Positions 8,909-16,082 of a DNA stretch of 35,719 nucleotides are shown one piece after another (positions within the stretch are counted from its first letter, which is position 1; each line of letters begins with the position of its first letter). Source of the DNA: Alphaproteobacteria bacterium (GTDB taxonomy: Bacteria > Pseudomonadota > Alphaproteobacteria > UBA7985 > JAUIBT01). The DNA lies in contig JAUIDR010000036.1 of NCBI GenBank assembly GCA_030428565.1, forward strand, positions 1-35,719. Reading direction: 5' to 3'. Both the position numbers and the translations under genes were made by a program. A model generated the notes under the pieces. That model was given only the letters and a program-made list of their open reading frames with translations, was not told the DNA's origin and searched no databases.

Positions 8909-9853
8909 ATGAAACTATGTTTAGCCGGTGCTTATGGTGCCTTCGGTCGTAAGCACCTTGATGCTTTGAAGGCCATTGATGGTGTGGAAGTGACGTCTGT
9001 CATGGGACCGACCCGCGCCAAGATCGACGCGCTGGCCGCCGAGTACGGTATCGGCCACGCCGCCACCGATCTGGACGAGTGCTTGGCTCGCGATGATGTC
9101 GAAGCGGTCATTTTGGCGACACCGACACAGTTGCATGCCGAGCAGGCCATCGCCTGCATGCGTGCGGGCAAGCCGAGCTTGGTGGAAATCCCCATGGCGG
9201 ACTCTTTAGAAGACGCCCGCGAAATCGTGCGCGTGCAAGAGGAGACCGGCGTGCTTTGTATGGCGGGGCAGGTGCGCCGCTTTAATCCCAGCCACCAATG
9301 GATTCACAACAAGATCGCGGCCGGTGAGCTGAAGGTTCAGCAAATGGACGTGCAGACCTATTTCTTCCGCCGCTCAAATACCAACGCCAAAGGTGAGCCG
9401 CGTAGCTGGACCGATCATCTGTTGTGGCACCACGCTTGCCACACTGTGGACTTGTTCCAGTATCAAACCGGTGAGACCGCCGCACAGGTCTATGGCCTTG
9501 AAGGCCCGCACCATCCTGAGCTGGGCATCGCGATGGACATGTCGATCGGAATGAAGACGCCGTCGGGTGCCATTTGCACGCTGTCGCTGTCCTTCAACAA
9601 CGACGGGCCGTTGGGCACCTTCTTCCGCTATATCTGTGACAAGGGTACCTATATCGCCCGCTATGACGATCTGTTCGACGGTTACGATAATCCGATTGAT
9701 CTGTCAGACGTGGCTGTGTCTAGCAACGGTATTGAGTTGATCGACCGCGAATTCTTGGCCGCGATCGCGGAAAAGCGTGAACCGAACGGTTCGGTTCAGC
9801 AGGTGTTAGCAGCCATGGACACGCTCGACCGTATTGAGCGCAGCTTCGACTAA
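8909..9853 (+). CDS. ligC: 4-carboxy-2-hydroxymuconate-6-semialdehyde dehydrogenase (LigC type)
   Basis: A 314-residue Gfo/Idh/MocA-family protein that closely resembles Sphingobium LigC as I remember it. It has a Rossmann start KLCLAGAYGAFGRKHLDAL. It shares VILATPTQLHAEQAIACM near residue 70, RRFNPSHQWIHNKI near 130, QQMDVQTYFFRR, and SWTDHLLWHHACHTVDLF. It also shares HPELGIAMDMSI and LSLSFNNDGPLGTFFRYI. LigC oxidises the hemiacetal form of 4-carboxy-2-hydroxymuconate-6-semialdehyde to 2-pyrone-4,6-dicarboxylate with NADP, the step after protocatechuate 4,5-dioxygenase. AAGGATAAGG precedes the ATG. No ligAB, ligI, ligJ or ligK is seen in the window. The similarity to LigC extends over the full length, so confidence in the family is high; activity itself is inferred. 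Confidence 0.9.
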   Translation: MKLCLAGAYGAFGRKHLDALKAIDGVEVTSVMGPTRAKIDALAAEYGIGHAATDLDECLARDDVEAVILATPTQLHAEQAIACMRAGKPSLVEIPMADSLEDAREIVRVQEETGVLCMAGQVRRFNPSHQWIHNKIAAGELKVQQMDVQTYFFRRSNTNAKGEPRSWTDHLLWHHACHTVDLFQYQTGETAAQVYGLEGPHHPELGIAMDMSIGMKTPSGAICTLSLSFNNDGPLGTFFRYICDKGTYIARYDDLFDGYDNPIDLSDVAVSSNGIELIDREFLAAIAEKREPNGSVQQVLAAMDTLDRIERSFD

Positions 9854-9889
9854 GCCCAACCTACCAATAGCACGAAGGCACCCCGCAAT

Positions 9890-10879
9890 ATGAAACAGCG
9901 CAAGCTTGGACCGTTTAATGTCTCCGCCCTTGGCTTTGGCTGCATGAGCCTCAGCCATGCCTACGGTTCGCCAGTCGGCGAGGCCGAAGGTGTGCGGATT
10001 TTGCAAGCGGCGCTGGATGCGGGCGTGACCCATTTCGATACGGCTCTGCAGTATGGGTTCGGTAAAAACGAAATGCTGGTCGGCAAGGCCCTGTCGCACC
10101 GCCGCCAGGAGTTCACCCTGGCCTCAAAGTGCGGTATGGGCCCCGATGCTGACGGCAAGCGTGAAATTACCAACGATCCGGCCAAACTGCGGGCGGCCTG
10201 CGAGGGCGCGCTGAAGCGCCTCAATACCGATGTGATCGACCTCTATTATCTGCACCGCTGGGATAAGATCACGCCGATTGAAGAGAGCGTCGGCGTCTTG
10301 GCAGATCTGAAAAATGAAGGCAAGATCAAAGCCATAGGCCTGTCTGAGGTCTCGGCAGCTACGCTACGCCGGGCCCAACAGGAGCACCCTATCGCGGCCG
10401 TTCAGAGTGAATATTCGCTGTGGTCGCGCAATCCTGAGATCGCCGTTCTGGACGCCTGCAAGCAGCTGGGCGTTAGCTTTGTTGCCTTCTCCCCCATGGC
10501 ACGCGGATATCTTTCGGGCAAGCTGCGCGATGTCTCGACTTTGGCGGAAAAAGATCTGCGCAGGGGCATGCCGCGCTTTTATCCCGACAATTACGCTCGC
10601 AATTTAGACGTGCTGGCACCTTATCTGGCCCTGGCCGAAGAACTGGGCCATACCCCTGCGGAATTGGCCATTGCTTGGACGATGGCCAAGGGCGAGCACA
10701 TCTTGCCTTTGCCGGGCACGGTTAACCTGGACCATCTGGCCGAAAACATTCGCGGCGTCGGCCTTGAGCTTAGCGCTGAAGCGCAAACGCGCATGGAGGC
10801 CATGATCAATCAGAACACGGTTGTTGGCACCCGCTATAAGCCCGCTACACAGGCTGAAATCGACACCGAAGATTTCTGA
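9890..10879 (+). CDS. Aldo/keto reductase
   Basis: A 329-residue AKR with all the family landmarks: LGFGCMSLSHAYG near residue 13, DAGVTHFDTALQYGFGKNE (catalytic Asp and Tyr), TLASKCG (catalytic Lys) and DLYYLHRWD (catalytic His). Then come IGLSEVSAATLRRA, VQSEYSLWSRNPE, FVAFSPMARGYLSG, and the C-terminal ILPLPGTVNLDHLAEN that binds the NADP 2'-phosphate. The closest-looking relatives are the general stress / pyridoxine-like AKR reductases of about 330 residues. It is 36 bp downstream of ligC and probably ends that operon. A role in reducing an aldehyde derived from the aromatic pathway is an inference from position only. Confidence 0.9.
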   Translation: MKQRKLGPFNVSALGFGCMSLSHAYGSPVGEAEGVRILQAALDAGVTHFDTALQYGFGKNEMLVGKALSHRRQEFTLASKCGMGPDADGKREITNDPAKLRAACEGALKRLNTDVIDLYYLHRWDKITPIEESVGVLADLKNEGKIKAIGLSEVSAATLRRAQQEHPIAAVQSEYSLWSRNPEIAVLDACKQLGVSFVAFSPMARGYLSGKLRDVSTLAEKDLRRGMPRFYPDNYARNLDVLAPYLALAEELGHTPAELAIAWTMAKGEHILPLPGTVNLDHLAENIRGVGLELSAEAQTRMEAMINQNTVVGTRYKPATQAEIDTEDF

Positions 10880-10975
10880 GCCCCGTGTCGCTCGCCTGCC
10901 TCTTTCTGGCTTTGTAGCGAGCGGGCTATCCTGCCGGCATCTGCGCGCATTGAAGCAAACTGGGATACCTGGAAA

Positions 10976-11017
10976 GCGATGCAAAGAACGCGATGCATAG
11001 AACGTGATGCAGGGAAA
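10976..11017. repeat. Three tandem imperfect 14-bp repeats
   Basis: Three consecutive 14-bp units lie between the aldo/keto reductase and the terminator: GCGATGCAAAGAAC (10976-10989), GCGATGCATAGAAC (10990-11003) and GTGATGCAGGGAAA (11004-11017). The first two differ at one base; the third is more diverged. They are non-coding on both strands as far as can be seen and have no recognised function. Confidence 0.7.
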
Positions 11018-11022
11018 TAAAA

Positions 11023-11069
11023 AAGCGCCCGTAGGTGTGACATCGCACGTGTACGGGCGCTTGGTTTTT
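11023..11069. terminator. Bidirectional rho-independent terminator
   Basis: An 11-bp perfect stem, AAGCGCCCGTA (11023-11033) with TACGGGCGCTT (11052-11062), has an A-run before it and GGTTTTT after it. It can therefore end both the rightward aldo/keto reductase transcript and the leftward pobA transcript, which converge here. Confidence 0.88.
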
Positions 11070-11122
11070 CGTTGGTCCGCGTGCGGCAGCCCAAGCAAGG
11101 AGTACCTGGGCTTTTGGCGCGT

Positions 11123-12292
11123 TTAGTAGGGCAAACCGACGTAGTTCTGAGCGAAGACTTTCTGGGCAGCTGCATTGTCGCGCAGGAAGTGGATGTCGGC
11201 CACCTGCATTTTCAGATCGAAGTCGTTCATCTCTGGGAAACGGTGCAAGAGCATGGTGGTCGACCAGCTAAAGCGTTCGGCTTTCCAGATGCGGGCGAGG
11301 GCCTTTTCTGAATAGGCCTCCAGGCCGCTGCTGTCCTTATCCTTATAGTGCTGAAGCAGCGCATAATAGAGATAGTGGATGTCTGAGGCCGCGGTATTCA
11401 GGCCTTTGGCACCCGTCGGCGGCACAATGTGCGCCGCGTCGCCGCACAGGAATAGGCGTCCCCACTGCATGGGTTCACAGACGAAGCTGCGCAAGGGAGC
11501 GATGGATTTTTCAATCGACGGGCCCGTGACGATGGTCTCGGCGAACTGCTCAGGAATGCGGCGCTTTAGCTCTTGCCAGAAAGCCGCATCGCTCCAATCG
11601 TCGGGGCTATCGCTCAGCGAACATTGGATGTAATAGCGTGAGAGATTGGCGTTGCGCATCGAGCAGAGCGCAAAACCGCGATCGGAGCAGCTATAAATCA
11701 ATTCGTGATGGACCGGCGGGGTCTCTGACAAGACGCCGAGCCAACCGAAAGGATAAAGCTTTTCGTACTCGCGGCGCACGGTTGTCGGGATGGTCTGGCG
11801 GCTGACGCCATGGAAGCCATCGCAGCCCGCCACGTAATCACAATCGATGCGTTGCGTGGTGCCGTCCTTTGTGAAAGTAACGTAAGGCGCATCGCTCTTG
11901 GCATCGTGGATTTCGACGTCATCGACATTGAATTGGATGTCGGCGCCGTCGGCCTCTAGAGCGTCGTAGAGATCACGGGTTAGCTCGGTCTGGCCATAGA
12001 CCACAACCGGGGTGCCGGTGTGTTCGACGAAATCAACGTGAAAGATCTCGTTATTGAGCGAAATGCTGGTGCCGGCGTGGGTGAAACCCTCGGTGTCCAT
12101 GCGCTCTGCGATGCCGGCAAGGCGCATCAGTTCGACAAAACCGACCTCCAGGACGCCCGCGCGGATACGGCCCAGAACATAGTCACGGGTCTTGCGTTCT
12201 AGAATCTGAACATCAATGCCTTGATTTCGCAGCAACTTTCCGAGCAATAGCCCCGAGGGGCCGCCGCCAATGATACAAACTTGAGTGCGCAT
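11123..12292 (-). CDS. pobA: 4-hydroxybenzoate 3-monooxygenase PobA
   Basis: A 389-residue flavoprotein hydroxylase closely matching Pseudomonas p-hydroxybenzoate hydroxylase. The FAD motif is IIGGGPSGLLLGKLL at residues 7-21. RDYVLGRIRAGVLE, VVYGQTELTRDLYDAL, and the DG motif region DYVAGCDGFHGVSRQTIP follow. The substrate pocket appears as ELIY...FALCSMR...SRYYIQ, corresponding to Tyr201, Ser212, Arg214 and Tyr222 of the Pseudomonas enzyme. GDAAHIVPPTGAKGLN and a final NYVGLPY (Tyr385 equivalent) are also present. It converts 4-hydroxybenzoate to protocatechuate with NADPH and O2. The start chosen (12292) follows an AGGAAAG site; an in-frame upstream extension is unlike the family. The divergent AraC gene is its probable activator. 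Confidence 0.96.
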   Translation of the reverse strand: MRTQVCIIGGGPSGLLLGKLLRNQGIDVQILERKTRDYVLGRIRAGVLEVGFVELMRLAGIAERMDTEGFTHAGTSISLNNEIFHVDFVEHTGTPVVVYGQTELTRDLYDALEADGADIQFNVDDVEIHDAKSDAPYVTFTKDGTTQRIDCDYVAGCDGFHGVSRQTIPTTVRREYEKLYPFGWLGVLSETPPVHHELIYSCSDRGFALCSMRNANLSRYYIQCSLSDSPDDWSDAAFWQELKRRIPEQFAETIVTGPSIEKSIAPLRSFVCEPMQWGRLFLCGDAAHIVPPTGAKGLNTAASDIHYLYYALLQHYKDKDSSGLEAYSEKALARIWKAERFSWSTTMLLHRFPEMNDFDLKMQVADIHFLRDNAAAQKVFAQNYVGLPY

Positions 12293-12385
12293 ATAACTTT
12301 CCTTTGCTGTGTTAAGATGGTACTTAGCGCGCATGAAAGGCTCACAGAAGGCATTGAGCGCGCATTGACTGGTACTTTTCAATCA
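12293..12385. promoter_or_regulatory. pobA / AraC-regulator control region with swapped direct repeats
   Basis: Two 8-bp copies of TGGTACTT occur at 12318-12325 and 12370-12377, 52 bp apart. Two copies of AGCGCGCAT occur at 12326-12334 and 12357-12365, 31 bp apart. The order is A-B ... B-A. Spacings near whole helical turns suit an AraC-family dimer that binds direct half-sites. The region overlaps the first codons of the regulator if its ATG at 12317 is used, which suggests that the true start may be further downstream. Confidence 0.45.
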
Positions 12386-13288
12386 TTGTCTGATTTTTTC
12401 TACGACAGCAGTGAGTCGATCCCGGCCTATGACCTTTACGGCGAGCGCGCGGAGCTGCCCGACTTCTTGCATTGCGAGCGCATCGTCGCGCGTGCGGCCA
12501 AACATGGTTGGTCGATTGCGGCCCATCGCCATGCCCGTTTGCATCAATTCTTTTGGGTCAAAGATCGCGCGGTAGCCTTGAACCTGGAGGGGCGGCGTCA
12601 TCGCCTGGCCGCTGGGCGGGTGGTCTCATTGCCGATATTTTGCGTCCATGGTTTCGAGTTTGAACCCCAAACGCAAGGATTGGTGGTGACGGTCCACCAG
12701 GAAGAAATCGCGCGGCTGGTTGACCAACACCCGGCGTTGGCGCCTTGCTTGGCGCAGCCCATGATTGTTTCGGCCCACGATGATTTGGCCGCCGCCTTTG
12801 CCGCCGTCGAACGCGAGTTTCGCCACCACGATGGATTGAGGAACTTGGCACTGCGTGGCGCTTTCTTATCGCTTGTTAGTACGCTCGCGCGCAGTTATCA
12901 GCCGGGCCCCAAAGCCGACAAGCGCGCGCAAGATCGTGTTGCTCAGCTTCTTCATGCGGCACGGCAAGCCTATGCCGACGGTCGCGAAGGCATGGGGCCT
13001 GATCTAAGAGTGCAGGACTACGCCAAGCTGCTCGGGATCTCGCCTGCGCACCTGAATCGCCTCTGCCAAGAAGCCAGTGGTCAGAGCCCTGGAGCGCTGA
13101 TCGAGACGGTGCGTCTGCAAGAAGCCAAGCGGCTGCTGGCCTACACGCGAATGAGCGTGGCTGAGGTGGGATATCGCCTAGGGTTCGACGATCCGTCCTA
13201 TTTTGCTCGGGCATTCAAGCGCGGGCAGGGCGTATCACCCAAAGCCTACCGCCAGCAATTACAAGCGCAAGACGCGGCTGCCTCCTAG
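12317..13288 (+). CDS. AraC-family transcriptional regulator, probable activator of pobA (PobR type)
   Basis: A 323-residue protein with an N-terminal cupin-like sensing domain (ASIAAHRHARLHQFFWV-like stretch, about residues 60-90) and two C-terminal helix-turn-helix units. The first is VQDYAKLLGISPAHLNRLC and the second is VAEVGYRLGFDDPSYFARAF followed by KRGQGVSPKAYR, the AraC signature. The phrase SIPAYDLYGE near the N-terminus resembles the start of AraC-type PobR proteins. Its divergent position next to pobA supports a 4-hydroxybenzoate-responsive activator. The start is uncertain. The ATG at 12317 has no clear ribosome site and would leave only 24 bp to the pobA start. In-frame TTG codons at 12365 or 12386 would free the control region. 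Confidence 0.85.
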   Translation: MVLSAHERLTEGIERALTGTFQSLSDFFYDSSESIPAYDLYGERAELPDFLHCERIVARAAKHGWSIAAHRHARLHQFFWVKDRAVALNLEGRRHRLAAGRVVSLPIFCVHGFEFEPQTQGLVVTVHQEEIARLVDQHPALAPCLAQPMIVSAHDDLAAAFAAVEREFRHHDGLRNLALRGAFLSLVSTLARSYQPGPKADKRAQDRVAQLLHAARQAYADGREGMGPDLRVQDYAKLLGISPAHLNRLCQEASGQSPGALIETVRLQEAKRLLAYTRMSVAEVGYRLGFDDPSYFARAFKRGQGVSPKAYRQQLQAQDAAAS

Positions 13289-13549
13289 GCCTCAAGGATA
13301 GCCTGCATGCTAACGGGTAGGCACGGGCAGAACACAGCCTCTCACAGGCAACAGAATTAACATCGCAAACGGTTTCGGATGCTCGGCTGGATAGATGGCC
13401 AGCGCGGCTCTCCTCCGATGCTTGCCCACTGCGCTTGTGCGCTAGGGCGGTGCTCCGCTTCCTCGACGCTCCTTGCTTGTTTTTGATCAAATGCGACTCT
13501 CTAAGACCCAAGCGCGACCAGAAAGTGCTTGACGCTCAGCTGGTGCCAT
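13289..13549. other. Intergenic region upstream of the metF palindrome
   Basis: About 260 bp lie between the AraC-type gene and the palindrome ahead of metF, with no supported gene on either strand. I see no strong hairpin plus T-run to end the regulator transcript and no riboswitch layout that I recognise. It presumably carries the metF promoter near its right end. Confidence 0.35.
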
Positions 13550-13575
13550 GACATATAAAGATATCTTTATATGTC
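13550..13575. promoter_or_regulatory. Perfect 26-bp palindrome, probable operator of metF
   Basis: The 26 bases are an exact inverted repeat with no spacer, centred on GATATC, with core AAAGATATCTTT. The right end is 12 bp from the metF ATG, so a bound protein would cover the ribosome-site region or the transcription start. The core resembles, from memory, operators of ArsR-family methionine-cycle regulators such as the S-adenosylhomocysteine-responsive SahR. No ArsR gene is present in this window. Confidence 0.75.
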
Positions 13576-13587
13576 GAGTTATTTACC

Positions 13588-14478
13588 ATGCCAATCTCAA
13601 TCGAACTCTTTCCGCCACGAAATAGCGAAGGTGCCGCACGCCTGGATACGCTTTTGGCAGGTTTGTCCCGTTATCAGATTTCCAAGTTGAGCGTCACCGA
13701 AGGGGCCCTGGCTTCGGATGCAGCGGGCAGCATGGAGACGATTGAGCGCGCGCAAGCTTTGACCGGACTGCCGATCACGAGTCATTTGGTGTCTTGGGGC
13801 AAGAGCGAACAAGAGATCGTTTGGCAGGTAGAAAAATTGCGAACGCTCAAGGTGCGCTCAATCTTGGCGCTGCGTGGCGATAAGCGCGGTACAGAGCCGG
13901 GTGTCTTTGCGCAGGCTGACCAGCTGACCGCTTACCTTAACAAGGTCGCGCCTGAATTTGAGATCGGCATCGCGGCCTATCCCGAAGGCCACCCAGAAGA
14001 TCGCGACTTTAGGCAGACACTCGACATCTTGGCGAGCAAGGCCGACGCGGGCGCCCGCTTTGCCGTGACCCAATTTTGCTTTGACCTCGACGCTCTGGAG
14101 CGTCTTCGTCAAGGTCTAGCGGATCGCAACATTGCCATTGACCTGCACGTGGGTGTTCTGCCGATCCGTGAGCTAGCGAGCGCCAAGCGTCTGGCTCAGC
14201 AGTGCGGCGCCGATATCCCGGACTGGATCGCAACATGGATTGCGGCTTGGGAAGAAGAGACCGGCCAGACCTGGAATGACCAAGGCGCGGCAGCGCTTGC
14301 GCTCGACTGGTGCCAACAGCTCAAAACGCGCGGGTTTGATCATCTTCATCTCTATGCGCTCAATCGCGCTCAGCCGACGCTAGACCTCTTGCAGGGGCTT
14401 GATCTGGGCAAAAGACGCATCGCAACCGCCGATCGTCGCCCAAGCCGCGCAGATTTCGCCACCGCCACGACCCTTTAA
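13588..14478 (+). CDS. metF: 5,10-methylenetetrahydrofolate reductase MetF
   Basis: A 296-residue TIM-barrel flavoprotein of the MTHFR family, at normal length. The active-site Glu lies in SIELFPPRNSEGAARL at residues 3-18, as in bacterial MetF. LRGDKRG near residue 93 corresponds to the conserved LRGD of the FAD/folate site, YPEGHPE near 133 to the family YPExHPE, and FAVTQFCFD near 155 to the folate-binding Gln segment. It interconverts 5,10-methylene-THF and 5-methyl-THF in the cytoplasm, linking C1 units to methionine synthesis or to corrinoid methyl transfer. No strong Shine-Dalgarno is visible; the palindrome sits immediately upstream. The genes downstream suggest a methyl-THF/corrinoid operon, and the convergent sarcosine oxidase produces its substrate. 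Confidence 0.92.
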   Translation: MPISIELFPPRNSEGAARLDTLLAGLSRYQISKLSVTEGALASDAAGSMETIERAQALTGLPITSHLVSWGKSEQEIVWQVEKLRTLKVRSILALRGDKRGTEPGVFAQADQLTAYLNKVAPEFEIGIAAYPEGHPEDRDFRQTLDILASKADAGARFAVTQFCFDLDALERLRQGLADRNIAIDLHVGVLPIRELASAKRLAQQCGADIPDWIATWIAAWEEETGQTWNDQGAAALALDWCQQLKTRGFDHLHLYALNRAQPTLDLLQGLDLGKRRIATADRRPSRADFATATTL

Positions 14479-14523
14479 ACGGCAATCCCAGCCTTTATAA
14501 ATTCTCCAGCTAAGGAAACTATC

Positions 14524-14862
14524 ATGTCAAAGCCAATCGCTTCCAACGAACAGCCGCAAACCTGGAGCCAGGTCATAGACTTGCTGCCGACCGTTAAGGT
14601 CTCCACCGAAGGCCACACTTACGATTACTGGTCGGTATCCGAGCGCAACTTGAGCCCGCGCGAAGCAACCAAGCTGGGCGTGGCCTTGGGTGAACAGACC
14701 TTGGCGGTAATCCAGCGCAACCCTGAGGCCGCAAGCTGTCTGCGCCGCATCCTGCGTGCGCTGCCCGCTGAAAGCCTGGCTGCTGAAGGCTTTTTGTGCG
14801 CGCTTGAAGATCGCGTCGCCTTCACCACCAGCACGCAAGTTAAAAACGCCTACGTCGCTTAG
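14524..14862 (+). CDS. Small conserved-looking protein of the metF locus
   Basis: A 112-residue soluble acidic-to-neutral protein with a good ribosome site (AAGGA before the ATG). It has no signal peptide or membrane segment. The stretch VSTEGHTYDYWSVSERNLSP (about residues 28-47) and the Ala/Leu-rich helical second half (CLRRILRALPAES...) look like a folded, conserved unit. In alphaproteobacteria a short protein labelled 'virulence factor' (PF13769 as I recall) often sits between metF and the methyl-THF:corrinoid methyltransferase, and this gene has the right size and position. Its biochemical function is unknown to me; the co-localisation suggests a role in the folate/corrinoid methyl branch. 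Confidence 0.75.
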   Translation: MSKPIASNEQPQTWSQVIDLLPTVKVSTEGHTYDYWSVSERNLSPREATKLGVALGEQTLAVIQRNPEAASCLRRILRALPAESLAAEGFLCALEDRVAFTTSTQVKNAYVA

Positions 14863-15071
14863 GTATAGCTGGCCGCAGTTCATAGCCAAGGTATTTGCCC
14901 CTTGCGGGGGCGGCGCCGCTGGCCATAGACCGCTGCACTGATGTCGCTCCTGATCGCGGACTGACTTCAGCGCAACGGTTTATGTCGGTCTTGATACAGC
15001 CGAGCCCCCACCTTGGCGGCCATACCAGTGCTCAACCAAACACCACCGATCTATTCTCGAAGAGGCCCCTC

Positions 15072-15992
15072 ATGGCGCGCACAATCCTAGCTTCGCCCAA
15101 AAAAGAAGTCATTATGGGCTTCGATCAGCCGTTTTGCATCATTGGCGAACGCTTGAACCCAACCAACCGCAAAACCTTCATGGCCGAGCTGCGCGCAGGC
15201 GATCTGTCGCGCGTTGAGCGTGACTGTATCGCGCAAGTTGAAGCTGGCGCTCATATGTTGGACGTGAACGCGGGTGTTCCGCTGGCCGACGAGCCCGCTC
15301 TGTTGGCGCAGTGTATCGAGCTGGTTCAGAACTTGTGCGATCTGCCAATCTGTATCGACTCCTCTATCATTGATGCTTTGGAAGCGGGCCTGTCGGTCTA
15401 CAAGGGTCGCGCCCTGGTGAACTCCGTCACCGGTGAAGACGAGAGCCTGGAGCGCGTCCTGCCTCTGGTCAAAAAGCACGACGCTGCCGTTGTTGCGATC
15501 TCAAACGATGAGACCGGCATCTCTGAAGACCCTGAGGTTCGCTTCGCTGTTGCCAAGAAGATCGTTGAGCGCGCAGCCGATCACGGCATTAAGGCTGAAG
15601 ACGTTGTAGTTGATCCGCTGGTCATGCCCGTGGGCGCTATGGGCACCGCCGGTCGCCAGGCTTTCGAAATCGTCTACAAGCTGCGTAAAGAGCTGGGCGT
15701 TAACACCACCTGTGGTGCCTCTAATATCTCCTTTGGTCTGCCCAACCGCCACGCGCTGAACGCGCACTTCCTGGCGATGGCATCGGCTTGTGGTATGACC
15801 TCGGCCATTATGAACCCGCTGCACGAAGAAGAAATGGCGGGCATCAAAGCTGCTGACGTTCTGAACGGCAACGACCCGGATTGCATGCGCTGGATCATGA
15901 AGTATCGTGAGCCCGTCCAGGGTGGCGGCGAAGGTGGCGAAGGCGGTTCTGGTGGCCGTCGCGGCGGTCGCCGCCGTCGTTCAGCGGCCTAA
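15072..15992 (+). CDS. Methyltetrahydrofolate:corrinoid methyltransferase with GR-rich tail
   Basis: A 306-residue pterin-binding (DHPS-like) TIM-barrel protein. Folate-site motifs are FCIIGERLNPTNRKTF (residues 21-36), AHMLDVNAG (60-68), ICIDSS near 95, VNSVTGED near 120, and AISNDETGIS near 140. TTCGASNISFGLPNRHALN near 215 is the family GASNxSFGLP signature. Such enzymes (MtgA/MtvA/AcsE-like) move a methyl group between a corrinoid protein and THF. The last 23 residues (bases 15921-15989) form a Gly/Glu linker plus GGRRGGRRRRSAA, not part of the barrel. The ATG at 15072 is preferred; the extension back to 14895 is unlike the family. No corrinoid protein gene is in the window. Confidence 0.88.
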   Translation: MARTILASPKKEVIMGFDQPFCIIGERLNPTNRKTFMAELRAGDLSRVERDCIAQVEAGAHMLDVNAGVPLADEPALLAQCIELVQNLCDLPICIDSSIIDALEAGLSVYKGRALVNSVTGEDESLERVLPLVKKHDAAVVAISNDETGISEDPEVRFAVAKKIVERAADHGIKAEDVVVDPLVMPVGAMGTAGRQAFEIVYKLRKELGVNTTCGASNISFGLPNRHALNAHFLAMASACGMTSAIMNPLHEEEMAGIKAADVLNGNDPDCMRWIMKYREPVQGGGEGGEGGSGGRRGGRRRRSAA

Positions 15993-16023
15993 GGCCTTGA
16001 ACGGCGACACTTAGCGCGAATTT

Positions 16024-16068
16024 AAGCGGCTCTGGGCTGACAAACGTCAGCTCACGGGCCGCTTTGTT
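16024..16068 (+). terminator. Intercistronic hairpin between the methyltransferase and activator genes
   Basis: A nested hairpin has outer arms AAGCGGC (16024-16030) and GCCGCTT (16058-16064) and inner arms GCTGAC (16036-16041) and GTCAGC (16046-16051) around AAAC. It is followed by TTGTTGTTT. It looks like a rho-independent terminator or attenuator placed only 19 bp before the activator ATG, and would reduce activator expression relative to the upstream genes. Confidence 0.65.
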
Positions 16069-16082
16069 GTTTGGGGGAAGAC

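Noticed and set aside
13289-13549. Search for a SAM or cobalamin riboswitch ahead of metF
   Set aside because: I could not see the conserved core of either riboswitch class; the palindrome is the more convincing control element.
14895-15071. In-frame extension of the methyltransferase
   Set aside because: The extra 59 residues have no relation to the pterin-binding fold. The ATG at 15072 follows AGAGG and gives the family length.
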